Shown here: positions 48,373-56,545 of the stretch, in pieces
Numbering within the stretch: the stretch's first letter is position 1
Layout of the letters: each line of letters starts with the position of its first letter
Assembly (NCBI RefSeq): GCF_900143065.1
Contig: NZ_FRCX01000009.1
Coordinates: forward strand, 124,001-188,000
Direction: 5' to 3'
Length of the DNA: 64,000 bases
Origin: Duganella sacchari
Lineage (GTDB): Bacteria; Pseudomonadota; Gammaproteobacteria; Burkholderiales; Burkholderiaceae_D
Position numbers and translations under genes: made by a program
Notes under the pieces: model-generated
What the model was told of the DNA's origin: nothing
The model's database searches: none
Seen by the model: the letters and a program-made list of their open reading frames with translations, nothing else

Positions 48373-49770
48373 ATGAGCACCCGTAGCGAACGCGATAGTT
48401 TTGGCCCCATCGATGTCCCCGACGCCCAATTGTGGGGCGCGCAGACCCAGCGCTCTCTCGAGCACTTCCGCATCTCCACCGAAAAAATGCCGAACGAGCT
48501 GATCCACGCCCTGGCCAGCGTCAAACGCGCCGCCGCCCGCGTCAATCTCGACCTCGGCCTGCTGGAGGGCGCCAAAGCCATCGCCATCACCCAGGCTGCC
48601 GACGAAGTGCTGGCCAACCAGCACCCGGGTGAATTCCCGCTGGCGGTGTGGCAAACCGGCTCCGGCACCCAGTCAAACATGAACATGAATGAAGTGCTGG
48701 CCAACCGTGGCTCCGAGCTCATGGGCGGCGTGCGCGGCGAACAGCGCAAGCTGCACCCCAATGACGACGTCAACAAAGGCCAGTCGTCCAATGACATCTT
48801 CCCCACCGCCATCCACGTGGCGGCCGCCCAGGCACTGGCCAACAACGTGCTGCCCGCGCTGCAGCAGCTGCGCGCCAGCCTGCACACCAAGGCGGTGGCG
48901 TTTGCCGACATCGTCAAAATCGGCCGCACCCACCTGCAGGACGCCACGCCGCTGACGCTGGGCCAGGAATTCTCGGGCTACGTCGCCCACCTCGACTTTG
49001 CCGCCCAAGCGCTGCAGGCCGCCCTGCCCGGCGTGCTGCAACTGGCCGCCGGCGGCACCGCAGTCGGTACCGGTCTCAACGCGCATCCCGAATACGCTAC
49101 CCGCATTGCGGCCGAACTGGAGCACGCGCTGCGCCTGCCGTTCCGCACCGCTGACAACAAATTCGCGGCACTGGCTGGTCACGACGCCCTGCTGAGCGCC
49201 CATGGCGCGCTCAAGACCCTGGCCGCCGCGCTCATGAAAATCGCCAACGACGTGCGCTGGATGGCCTCCGGCCCGCGCTCGGGCCTGGGCGAAATCACCA
49301 TCCCTGAAAACGAGCCGGGCAGCTCGATCATGCCGGGCAAGGTCAACCCGACCCAGTGCGAGGCGCTGACCATGCTGGCCTGCCAGGTGTTTGGCAACGA
49401 CGTCGCCATCACCATGGGCGGCGCTTCCGGCAACTTCGAGCTCAACGTCTACAAGCCCATGATCGCCCACAACTTCCTGCAAAGCGCGCGTCTGCTGGCC
49501 GACGGCATGCGCAGCTTCGAGGAGCACTGCGTGCACGGCATCGAGCCCAACCGCAGCCGCATCGAAGAACTCATGGAACGCTCGCTGATGCTGGTCACCG
49601 CGCTGGCGCCGCACATCGGCTACGACAAGGCCGCCAGCATCGCCAAGAAGGCCCAGCACGAAGGCACCACGCTCAAGCAGGCGGCGCTGGCGCTGGGCTA
49701 TGTCACGGCCGAGCAGTTTGAACAGTGGATCGTGCCGCTGGCCATGACCCAGCCCGGCGCCACCGGCTAG
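48373..49770 (+). CDS. fumC: Class II fumarate hydratase
   Basis: 465 residues; interconverts fumarate and malate in the TCA cycle without an iron-sulfur cluster. Signature GSSIMPGKVNPTQCEA with catalytic Ser in the SS loop, GRTHLQDATPLTLGQE and SGTQSNMNMNEV are all present. Full length, cytosolic tetramer. The 3' end overlaps the convergent barrel-protein gene by 4 bp. Confidence 0.97.
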   Translation: MSTRSERDSFGPIDVPDAQLWGAQTQRSLEHFRISTEKMPNELIHALASVKRAAARVNLDLGLLEGAKAIAITQAADEVLANQHPGEFPLAVWQTGSGTQSNMNMNEVLANRGSELMGGVRGEQRKLHPNDDVNKGQSSNDIFPTAIHVAAAQALANNVLPALQQLRASLHTKAVAFADIVKIGRTHLQDATPLTLGQEFSGYVAHLDFAAQALQAALPGVLQLAAGGTAVGTGLNAHPEYATRIAAELEHALRLPFRTADNKFAALAGHDALLSAHGALKTLAAALMKIANDVRWMASGPRSGLGEITIPENEPGSSIMPGKVNPTQCEALTMLACQVFGNDVAITMGGASGNFELNVYKPMIAHNFLQSARLLADGMRSFEEHCVHGIEPNRSRIEELMERSLMLVTALAPHIGYDKAASIAKKAQHEGTTLKQAALALGYVTAEQFEQWIVPLAMTQPGATG

Positions 49771-50669
49771 AAGCCGTAGGAATAGCGCACGCCCATGAGC
49801 CAGTCCGGCCGGGCATTCGCATCATGGCCGGGATTGACGCGCCACATCACCGCGCCCGTCACCCGGCCCTGGCGGCCCTCCTTGCCCAGCAAACGGGTAT
49901 AGCCGAATTCCAGATCGCGCTCAGTGGCGGTGGGCCGCAGGTTCAGCGTGGGCGCGCCCAGCGCCGCCACGCCGGGATCGACCGTCTGCGGCAAGGCGCC
50001 GCTGTACGCCAGCGAACCGCTGCGCACCTTGGCCGGAATCGACAAGGTCACGGCAAAGCGGTCACTGCCGCTGAAGATCTGGCGCCGCACATAGCCCGCG
50101 CTATAGGCTACCGTGCGTACCGACGACACTTGCGCCAGCAGGCTGTCCGGGCTGCCGATGCCGTCCGTGCGGCCATACGAGGCCATCGCCATCAGCGAGC
50201 TGCGCGCGTTCAGCGCATAGCCCAGTGACAGCGAGGTGAAGGTGGTGGTTGGCCGCGTGCTGAGCATCATGCCCATCGTATGCTGCATGCCCGGTGCGCC
50301 GCCCGCCTCGCGCAGCAGGCCGATGGTCACGATGCCGGTGGCGCGTCCCATTTTCTGTTCGAATTCCGCACTGCTCAGGAAGCGCTTGCTGTGCTCGTTG
50401 AGCAGCGGCCCGAGCGGATCGAGCAGCGCCTGGTCGTGCGACAAGGCGCCAAAGCGCAGCCGTGGTGCGCCCGCCAGCAGTATGCCGCGCGCCGGACTCT
50501 GCAGCGAGTCGGCCAGCGCCGACTGGCGATCGGCTGCATCAAACAGCAGCGCCGCATCGGCGCGTTTTTCAAACCAGAGGGAAGTTTGCTGAGGCGCAAA
50601 CGGATCGGATGCGACAGCGTCTGCGCCAAGCAGGCCCAGTGTCGCCAATGCCAGGGAGAGCTTATTCAT
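49767..50669 (-). CDS. Exported protein with autotransporter-like beta-barrel C-terminus
   Basis: 300 residues, signal peptide (about 1-20). The sequence from about 60 on alternates polar and hydrophobic residues in many strand-length segments (TGIVTIGLLRE, TFTSLSLGYALNARSSLMAMASYG, RTVAYSAGYVRRQ, DRFAVTLSIPA) and ends YSYGF, the terminal Phe of outer membrane barrels. It looks like a barrel such as those ending S8-type autotransporters, but with no passenger domain. Function unknown. Confidence 0.7.
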   Translation of the reverse strand: MNKLSLALATLGLLGADAVASDPFAPQQTSLWFEKRADAALLFDAADRQSALADSLQSPARGILLAGAPRLRFGALSHDQALLDPLGPLLNEHSKRFLSSAEFEQKMGRATGIVTIGLLREAGGAPGMQHTMGMMLSTRPTTTFTSLSLGYALNARSSLMAMASYGRTDGIGSPDSLLAQVSSVRTVAYSAGYVRRQIFSGSDRFAVTLSIPAKVRSGSLAYSGALPQTVDPGVAALGAPTLNLRPTATERDLEFGYTRLLGKEGRQGRVTGAVMWRVNPGHDANARPDWLMGVRYSYGF

Positions 50670-50860
50670 GATGCAACTCGCTACGGTCGTTGCGCCCTGC
50701 TTAAACCTTCAGCAGTTAATTCAGCATAGCTCTTTCTTTGCCCGGTAGCAATCCAAATTACTTTGCAGGGATGAGGTAAACTGCGGGCCTGTCGGAATGT
50801 CGCTACACTGGATGAAGGTAGGGCGACCGCCGATTTCACATCATGGCAACAGAGGATAAA

Positions 50861-51079
50861 ATGGAAAAAGTAAGTTTCGAATTGCATGGCGAGTTTGTCG
50901 AGCTGAATCAGCTCCTGAAACTGGTGGGCCTGTGCGACAGCGGCGGCGCCGGCAAGCAGATCGTCGCTAGCGGCGATGTCAAAGTGGATGGCAAGCAAGA
51001 GCTGCGCAAGACCGCGAAAATCCGCGCCGGCCAGCAAGTGACTGTGGGAGATATTAGAATTAGTGTAGAAGGCGCGTAA
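50861..51079 (+). CDS. S4-domain RNA-binding protein, YbcJ-like
   Basis: 72 residues, a lone S4 domain: FVELNQLLKLVGLCDSGGAGKQIVASGDVKVDG (family pattern) as in E. coli YbcJ, which binds RNA non-specifically. An ATG 18 bp upstream is in frame but has no SD; the ATG at 50861 follows AGAGGA. Cytosolic. May assist ribosome maintenance. Confidence 0.85.
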   Translation: MEKVSFELHGEFVELNQLLKLVGLCDSGGAGKQIVASGDVKVDGKQELRKTAKIRAGQQVTVGDIRISVEGA

Positions 51080-51222
51080 TTCTTCTTGCATTCAGGAAAT
51101 AAACTCCTAAGCTGCAAGCAAGCCTTTCGCGCGTTTGAGTGCGCGCAAACCGGCAGCGGCCGGCCCGGCTATATTGGGCCACTCTGCCCCGGCTTTTCAA
51201 CCAGATCACACAGGGGGACGTC

Positions 51223-51516
51223 ATGGACGGTCCTGAACCAAGCAGCCTCACCCAGGAACGATTGCTGGACGACTTGCGCCAGGTGATCGAAAACGCCGAA
51301 GAGCTGCTGAAAAATACCGACCAATACCATGGCTCGCTCTACCAGGCGGCACGCACCAAGCTGGCCGAAGCGCTGCAAACCGCCACGGCGGAACTGGCGC
51401 GTTTTGAAGACATGCAGATTGACCGCATGATTGAACTGACCGCCGTCGCCAGCCGGCTGCACCGCGACCTCACCGGCGAAGCCCGGCTGCTACGCGCATT
51501 CCGGCGCGAAGACTGA
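51223..51516 (+). CDS. ElaB/DUF883-like helical protein without membrane helix
   Basis: 97 residues, mostly amphipathic helix (LTQERLLDDLRQVIENAEELLKNT, AARTKLAEALQTATAELARFED). The pattern matches the ElaB/YqjD (DUF883) family, whose members tether ribosomes to the membrane, but the usual C-terminal transmembrane segment is missing. The ATG at 51223 is preceded by AGGGGGAC. The 3' end overlaps the convergent DUF692-DUF2063 gene by 27 bp. Confidence 0.65.
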   Translation: MDGPEPSSLTQERLLDDLRQVIENAEELLKNTDQYHGSLYQAARTKLAEALQTATAELARFEDMQIDRMIELTAVASRLHRDLTGEARLLRAFRRED

Positions 51517-53169
51517 CGCCACCAGCAAGCCGTGCGCCAGCCAGCGCTGCAGCTGGCCGGCCACATCGAAATCTTCGTCCAGATCAAACGCCGCATCCAG
51601 CGCCGCGCCCAGTGTGCCGCCGTGCGCCACTGCGCCCAGTGCGGCATGGCTGGCGGCAGTCAGCGCCAGCATGCCGGCCTGCCATTGCGGCCGCACCACC
51701 ACGCCGTAGCTGGGCGCCGCCATATTGTCAGGAAACGCGCCACCGTCCGGCTGGTGCGCCAGCCACAGCGGCACCACCGCCCAGCGCGACGCCAGCAACT
51801 GCGCGGCCGGCGCCAGCCTCAACTGCGCCGTCTCGACCTGCGTGGGCGGGATGGCCGCCAGTTGCTGCGCCGTCAGCGCATCCGCCAGCGGCGCATAATG
51901 CGCCCGGTGCAGCGCCCACTCCAGCGCCGCCATGTCCGGCAGATAGGGATAGTCCGCCACATGCGGGAAGTCGCGCAGGAACGCCGCGAAGTGCACGCCG
52001 AAGTGGTTGAGGTCGGGGTTGTCGGAGGGATGGGCATGGCCATAAGCGCGCGCCAGGCCGCCAAAGAAGTCTTCGCCCACCAGCGCCAGCACCACCGGGT
52101 AGGCGGCGGCCAGCGTTTTGGTCCAGGTGGCCGTCAGATTGCCGCGGTACAGCGCGTAGCGGTGCGGCGTATGCGTGCCCGCGCGCAAGCCCGCCAGCAC
52201 CGGCGGCGCCAGTTGAGGCGCCAGCAGCGCGCCGGCAAATTGCTGCTGTACTGCGGCGGCATCGTCCGCACATGCCTCCGCTGCCACGCCTGGCGGCGAC
52301 GGCAGGTCAGCCGTCGTCACCAGCGCGGCCGGCGCCATCGCGTGTGCCGCCAACGCCTCCGCCTTGCCCGCTTCCGCCAGCAAAACCTCCAGCGGCGGAA
52401 TCTCCGTATCCCATTCAATCAGGGTCGGCACTGCGCCAAAGCGCGCCAGCGCCGCCTCATACAGGCGCCACACGGGCGCCGCCACGCGGTCGCCATGGTG
52501 ATCGATGACCGCCTCCGGCGTCACCAGATGGCCGGCCAGATGCAGCTCGCCCACCGTGCCCGGCGCAATCGCCGCAATAGCGGCCAGCGCGTCCTCGCCA
52601 TGGTTGCACTGGTTGACGTATAAATTATTGAGGTCCAGTAGCAGCCCGCAGCCCGTGCGCGCTGCCAATGCCGCCATGAACTCGGCCTCGCTCATCGCAT
52701 CCGCCTGGAAGCGCACATAGGCCGACACATTCTCCAGCAGGATCTGCCGTCCCAGCACGTCCTGCACCTGCTGCACGCGCACGCTGAGCAGGTCCAGCGC
52801 CGCCTGGTCCAGCACCAGCGGCAGCAAATCGTTGAGCTGCCGGTCCGCCAGCGCACCCCAGCACAGATGCTCGGACACCAGTACCGGCTCGACCTGCCGC
52901 ACCAGCTCCCGTACGCGTAACAGATGCGCTGCCGAAAACCCGCGCGCCGAGCCCAGTCCCATGCCGACGCCGTGCAGGCTGACCGGATAATCGCGCCGCA
53001 GCTGCTGCAGCACGTGCCAGTCCCAGCCGGCGCGGTCGAGATAATTCTCGCTATGCACCTCCAGCCAGCCGACCGCCGGCCGCTGTGCCAGAAACTGCCG
53101 GTAATGCGGAGCGCGCAAACCGACGCCGACACCTAAGCCGCGCGCCATTGCCGCTCCGCCAGCGCTCAC
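51490..53169 (-). CDS. Fused DUF692 (MNIO, BufB-like) and DUF2063 (BufC-like) protein
   Basis: 559 residues. Residues about 10-285 are a DUF692 multinuclear iron oxidase domain (LGVGVGLRAPHY, WLEVHSENYLD, SLHGVGMGLGS, LLLDLNNLYVN, GELHLAGH, IEWDTEIP; metal-ligand His/Glu/Asp present). After an Ala-rich linker, residues about 310-545 are DUF2063, the partner that presents the peptide (HRYALYRGNLTATWTKTLAAAYP). In described bufferin operons these are two genes, bufB and bufC. The precursor gene ends immediately before. Start: GTG at 53169 directly after the precursor stop, or the ATG at 53148 with a better SD. Modifies Cys in the precursor to thiooxazole in related systems. Confidence 0.88.
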   Translation of the reverse strand: MSAGGAAMARGLGVGVGLRAPHYRQFLAQRPAVGWLEVHSENYLDRAGWDWHVLQQLRRDYPVSLHGVGMGLGSARGFSAAHLLRVRELVRQVEPVLVSEHLCWGALADRQLNDLLPLVLDQAALDLLSVRVQQVQDVLGRQILLENVSAYVRFQADAMSEAEFMAALAARTGCGLLLDLNNLYVNQCNHGEDALAAIAAIAPGTVGELHLAGHLVTPEAVIDHHGDRVAAPVWRLYEAALARFGAVPTLIEWDTEIPPLEVLLAEAGKAEALAAHAMAPAALVTTADLPSPPGVAAEACADDAAAVQQQFAGALLAPQLAPPVLAGLRAGTHTPHRYALYRGNLTATWTKTLAAAYPVVLALVGEDFFGGLARAYGHAHPSDNPDLNHFGVHFAAFLRDFPHVADYPYLPDMAALEWALHRAHYAPLADALTAQQLAAIPPTQVETAQLRLAPAAQLLASRWAVVPLWLAHQPDGGAFPDNMAAPSYGVVVRPQWQAGMLALTAASHAALGAVAHGGTLGAALDAAFDLDEDFDVAGQLQRWLAHGLLVASVFAPECA

Positions 53170-53421
53170 TTACTTGGCAGGTGGCGTGGTCTTGCCGCCG
53201 GCCTTCTCGCACGTGCCCTTGGCGACAAACTTCCACTCATCGGGCTCATTGTCGGCCTTGGCCTGGCCTGCGCACGAGTGAGCGCTGGTGCCGCAATCGT
53301 TCTGGCCGGCCTTGGCCACGCCGTAGCATTTTTCCTTGTCATCGGCAGCGGCGGCAGTACCCACCTGGGCAGCACACACGGTGGCCAGCGCAGCAGCGAT
53401 CAAGGCTTGACGTTTATTCAT
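53170..53421 (-). CDS. bufA1: Bufferin-type precursor peptide (DUF2282)
   Basis: 83 residues: Sec signal peptide (MNKRQALIAAALATVCAAQVGTAAA) followed by a mature part with four Cys (32, 43, 50, 71) in KCYGVAKAGQNDCGTS, HSCAGQ and GTCEKAGGK, the DUF2282 pattern of bufferins. In Caulobacter the homologous peptide receives thiooxazoles and binds copper in the periplasm. AGGAGACT SD precedes the ATG. It is the first gene of a two-gene unit with the fused maturase; no DoxX-type gene is adjacent. Confidence 0.88.
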   Translation of the reverse strand: MNKRQALIAAALATVCAAQVGTAAAADDKEKCYGVAKAGQNDCGTSAHSCAGQAKADNEPDEWKFVAKGTCEKAGGKTTPPAK

Positions 53422-53587
53422 GGTAAGTCTCCTGAGGAAAGTGAAAAGCATCCGCAGCGTACCAGCAATTACGCCAATACGCATCTGTCTGATCGTCAGG
53501 GGATAGCGCGTGCAGCAGCACACGCCGCGCACCGGACGGTGCGCAGGAGAAAGCCGCGGCGCCGGACGGCGGCCGCAGAACACCCAC

Positions 53588-53779
53588 TCAGGCGGTGGTG
53601 TTGATGTTGTTGCCGAGGTGAGACGGCAGATTCGGCACGGGCGGAATCGCCTCAATCAGCGCAGAAGCGCTGGAAGCCTGAATGTCCTGAGCTTTTTTCA
53701 GTACGGCAATACCGACAGCTTGCTTGGTGCCTGTATCAGCAATTGTCGTTGCGGTCTGAGCAATACCGGTCACGTCCAT
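53588..53779 (-). CDS. YjfB-family small protein
   Basis: 63 residues; VTGIAQTATTIADTGTKQAVGIAVLKKAQDIQASSASALIEAIP then a Pro-rich end NLPSHLGNNINTTA fits the YjfB (PF14070) family, described as a putative motility protein. No signal peptide. GGAG SD before the ATG. It lies 166 bp upstream of the bufferin gene in the same direction and may be unrelated to it. Confidence 0.85.
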   Translation of the reverse strand: MDVTGIAQTATTIADTGTKQAVGIAVLKKAQDIQASSASALIEAIPPVPNLPSHLGNNINTTA

Positions 53780-53843
53780 GTGATCCTCCAGTTTCGGTTA
53801 TCACTGTAATTTACGGACGCGGCGCGGCAAACTTTAGGTTTTT

Positions 53844-54389
53844 TTAGCCCTGGGACGAAATTTTTTTCAGCTGCGTGAGTATCCAGACAAGCACTGCCTC
53901 GCGCTGGTTCAGGTCCAGCCACGTGACACTGTCGCGCAAGCCCGGCGGACGCGGATAATCGGCCGCCACCGCAATCACATGCTCATCGTCCGGATACAGC
54001 GGCGGCTTGCCTGTGTCCAGGCGATGGACTTCCAGCTTATTGATGGGATAGGACTTGAAGCCTTCCAGCAAGGTCAGGTCAGCTGGTGACAGCCGCGCCA
54101 GCTGCTCATCAAGCGACGGCTCCGGCGCGCCGCGCAGCTCATGCACAATCGCATAACGGAACGGCGACGCCACCATCACCTCCGCTGCTCCCGCCATGCG
54201 CAGGCGCGCGCTGTCCTTCTGCGGCGGCTCCAGCTCCAGATCGTGGTGACTATGCTTGATGACGTTGACCTTCAATCCCCGCGCCGCCAACTGCGCCAGC
54301 AGATCCACCAGCAGCGTGGTCTTGCCGCTGCCGGAACGGCCAACAATGCCAAGGAGGGAGCGCGCGTGCGCAGAGCTGACGTCGAGCAT
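53844..54389 (-). CDS. mobB: Molybdopterin-guanine dinucleotide biosynthesis protein B
   Basis: 181-residue P-loop GTPase that aids MobA in attaching GMP to molybdopterin. Walker A GIVGRSGSGKTTLL near the N-terminus; VIKHSHHDLELEPPQKDSARLRMAGAAEVMVAS and LTLLEGFKSYPINKLEVHR are MobB blocks. Cytosolic. A T-rich segment at 53832-53840 after the stop is not backed by a clear stem. Confidence 0.94.
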   Translation of the reverse strand: MLDVSSAHARSLLGIVGRSGSGKTTLLVDLLAQLAARGLKVNVIKHSHHDLELEPPQKDSARLRMAGAAEVMVASPFRYAIVHELRGAPEPSLDEQLARLSPADLTLLEGFKSYPINKLEVHRLDTGKPPLYPDDEHVIAVAADYPRPPGLRDSVTWLDLNQREAVLVWILTQLKKISSQG

Positions 54390-54464
54390 TCGGGGCCTTT
54401 CTACACCATCATATTGATGCCCGACATTATACGCAGCAACATCTTGATGGCGCAGCTAGCCCGT

Positions 54465-54647
54465 TTAGAGTTCAGGCTTGATGACCGGGCTGCGATGGCC
54501 TGCGCCCGCAAGTACGATGAGGCTCAGGCACAGCACAATGATGCTGAGGGTGCTCGGTTCAGTCGATTGCACCATTTCCGCAGCGTGCGCGCGCGGCAGG
54601 TAGGAAGCCGCGCCAATCAGGAAAGGCAAAAACTTCAAATGTTTCAT
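54465..54647 (-). CDS. Mini PEP-CTERM-like secreted protein
   Basis: 60 residues from the ATG at 54647: signal peptide (KHLKFLPFLIGAASYLPRAHA), a linker of about 12 residues, then STEPSTLSIIVLCLSLIVLAGAGHR, which follows the PEP-CTERM plan (EPSTL, hydrophobic helix, basic residue). The first Pro of PEP is replaced (TEP) and the tail continues SPVIKPEL. The almost absent mature domain is odd. Could be a real small envelope protein or a decayed one. Confidence 0.5.
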   Translation of the reverse strand: MKHLKFLPFLIGAASYLPRAHAAEMVQSTEPSTLSIIVLCLSLIVLAGAGHRSPVIKPEL

Positions 54648-54714
54648 GATATTTCCCATGCTGAGTTCACAATGATAGAAAAATATCATGATTTAATGAC
54701 AGGCGAGTTACAGT

Positions 54715-55338
54715 TCAGTAGGGAACGCGATAACGGTAGCCTTTAAAGCTGAACACCGCCTCCTTGGGTTGCAATTTCTCCAGAACAAGGCCGGGCGCCA
54801 CCTCTTCGCCCTCGTGGCGCAGCACCTTATCGACCAGCAACAGACGGTCGGCGGGGTTTTTAGAATAGATGTAGCCGCCCACAGCCACTTGTGGAATCGA
54901 GCGCTGTATCGGCTCTGGCAAGTCACGCTGATTCATCACCGGCTCTTCCGGCGCGGCGGCCGGCTTAGTGGCCGCGACAGGCGCTGGCAGTTGCGCTTCT
55001 GGCACCGATGCGCGCGCCAGATTTGCCACCGACGGCGGCAGATCAGCCACCGGCGCCGGCAACGGGGTTGGCGTCACCGGAGTGGAAACCGGGGCGGGTA
55101 CCACCGCAGCAACGGGCGCCGGCGCGACCGCAGGCACGGACGCCGGCCGCATCACCAGCACCAGCAACACACCGATCACCGCCGCCATCCCCACCACTGC
55201 CAGCAGCATCGACTTGCTGAACCGCCCGGCCGCCGTGGAGGCCGCCGCCGTTTGCAAGGTCGGCGCGTGTATCGTGGGCGAGCTGCCCAGCTGGCGTTCC
55301 GCTTGCGCCTTCTTGAGCGCTTCCAAAATATAAGACAT
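54715..55338 (-). CDS. gspB: General secretion pathway protein B
   Basis: 207 residues; N-terminal MSYILEALKKAQAERQLGS is the GspB/ExeB signature, followed by one membrane helix (MLLAVVGMAAVIGVLLVLVM), a long Pro/Ala/Val-rich periplasmic linker and a small C-terminal domain (VAVGGYIYSKNPADRLLLVDKVLRHEGEEVAPGLVLEKLQP, family pattern). With GspA it places the type II secretion secretin in the peptidoglycan. Its usual partner is not adjacent: three plus-strand genes separate them. Confidence 0.9.
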   Translation of the reverse strand: MSYILEALKKAQAERQLGSSPTIHAPTLQTAAASTAAGRFSKSMLLAVVGMAAVIGVLLVLVMRPASVPAVAPAPVAAVVPAPVSTPVTPTPLPAPVADLPPSVANLARASVPEAQLPAPVAATKPAAAPEEPVMNQRDLPEPIQRSIPQVAVGGYIYSKNPADRLLLVDKVLRHEGEEVAPGLVLEKLQPKEAVFSFKGYRYRVPY

Positions 55339-55422
55339 AGCTATAACCAAGGTGGAGACCGCACTATCTTAACGTAAGCCCGGAGCTTGACAAAGCCGTG
55401 TCACAGGATAATACTAAACCAC

Positions 55423-55854
55423 ATGGTTAAGCATGACGACGTCCAACTCGATCTGGTATTTGCCGCGCTGGCTGACGGCACGCGCCGCCGCGTGCTGACC
55501 CAGCTCGAACAAGGCAGCTACAGTGTGAGCGAACTGGCGCAGCAGCATGCCATGTCGCTGCCCGGCTTCATGAAACACCTGGCCGTGCTGGAAGCCGCCG
55601 GCCTGATCGCCCGCTCGAAACAGGGCCGCATCGTGCGCTGCACGCTGGAGGCCGAGCCCATGCAGGAAGCAGCACAGTGGATAGCCCATTACGAACGCTA
55701 CTGGAACGCCCAGCTCGATGCGCTGGGACGTTATCTCTATCACGAGGAGCAGACATGCACGCAAGCGAACACACCGGAGAAGTCCGCCTCGTCCGCCATT
55801 ACCCCGTCAGTGCCGACAAAATCTGGCGCGCGTGGACCGAGCCGCAAGCGCTGA
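55423..55854 (+). CDS. ArsR-family transcriptional regulator
   Basis: 143 residues. Winged helix about 7-85 (LDLVFAALADGTRRRVLTQLEQGSYSVSELAQQHAMSLPGFMKHLAVLEAAGLI, family pattern). No metal-binding Cys pair; this subgroup is commonly paired with AHSA1 genes. Its last about 35 residues lie inside a 100-bp overlap with the following gene and read like low-complexity tail, so a premature end in other strains is plausible. ATG at 55423 chosen over an upstream in-frame start. Confidence 0.87.
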   Translation: MVKHDDVQLDLVFAALADGTRRRVLTQLEQGSYSVSELAQQHAMSLPGFMKHLAVLEAAGLIARSKQGRIVRCTLEAEPMQEAAQWIAHYERYWNAQLDALGRYLYHEEQTCTQANTPEKSASSAITPSVPTKSGARGPSRKR

Positions 55855-56201
55855 TGCGCTGGTTCGGGCCGACGCCGGACACCATCGCCACCCACGCCGA
55901 GATCGACCTGCGTGTAGGCGGCCGCTACCGCATCGCCTTCCAGTCGCCCGACGGTGAACATAACGAAGTGGGCGGCGAGTATCTCGAAGTCCATCCCAAC
56001 CAGCGCCTGGTATTCCACTGGGCGTTCCACAGCACACCCGAACGTGTCTCCCGCGTCAGCATCACGCTCACGCCCGATGCCGACGGGACCGGGCTGACGT
56101 TTGTGCACGACCGCTTCGTCGACATCCAGGCCCGCAACAACCACGAGCGCGGCTGGAACGCGTTCTTCCAACAACTCGATCAATTCATGGAGGCTGTATG
56201 A
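55755..56201 (+). CDS. AHSA1/SRPBCC-domain protein
   Basis: 148 residues, helix-grip fold. VRHYPVSADKIWRAWTEPQALMRWFGP, IDLRVGGRYRIAFQSPDG and GWNAFFQQLDQF are AHSA1-like (activator of Hsp90 ATPase homologue 1-like) patterns. Soluble ligand-binding protein; ligand unknown. The ATG at 55755 is in a different frame from the ArsR gene, which it overlaps by 100 bp, and it ends with ATGA overlap into the next gene. Confidence 0.9.
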   Translation: MHASEHTGEVRLVRHYPVSADKIWRAWTEPQALMRWFGPTPDTIATHAEIDLRVGGRYRIAFQSPDGEHNEVGGEYLEVHPNQRLVFHWAFHSTPERVSRVSITLTPDADGTGLTFVHDRFVDIQARNNHERGWNAFFQQLDQFMEAV

Positions 56202-56545
56202 AATACCTAGGAAGCTGCCATTGCGGCAAGGTGAAATTTGAAGCGGAAGGTGAAATCGAATCCGGCCTGGCCTGCAACTGCTCGATGTGCCAGCGCAAAG
56301 GCTCGCTGCTGTGGTTCATCCCGCGCACCAGCATGCAGCTGCTGACGCCGGAAGAAAACAGCAAGCCCTATCTGTTTAACAAGCACAAGATCGAGCACCG
56401 CTTCTGCCCCAACTGCGGCATCCATCCCTACGCCGAAGCGATCGCACCGGACGGCACGCCAAAGGCCGCGATCAACCTGCGCTGCATCGAAGGGATAGAC
56501 CTCAACGCCATCCCGGTGCACCACTACGACGGCCGCGCCATCTGA
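56198..56545 (+). CDS. GFA (glutathione-dependent formaldehyde-activating-like) protein
   Basis: 115 residues with zinc ligands typical of the GFA/CENP-V fold: GSCHCGKVKFEAEG, CNCSMCQRKG and FCPNCGIHPYAE. Despite the name most members have no proven activity with glutathione adducts. Third gene of the ArsR-AHSA1-GFA unit (4-bp overlap). Its stop abuts gspA, transcribed convergently. Confidence 0.92.
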   Translation: MKYLGSCHCGKVKFEAEGEIESGLACNCSMCQRKGSLLWFIPRTSMQLLTPEENSKPYLFNKHKIEHRFCPNCGIHPYAEAIAPDGTPKAAINLRCIEGIDLNAIPVHHYDGRAI

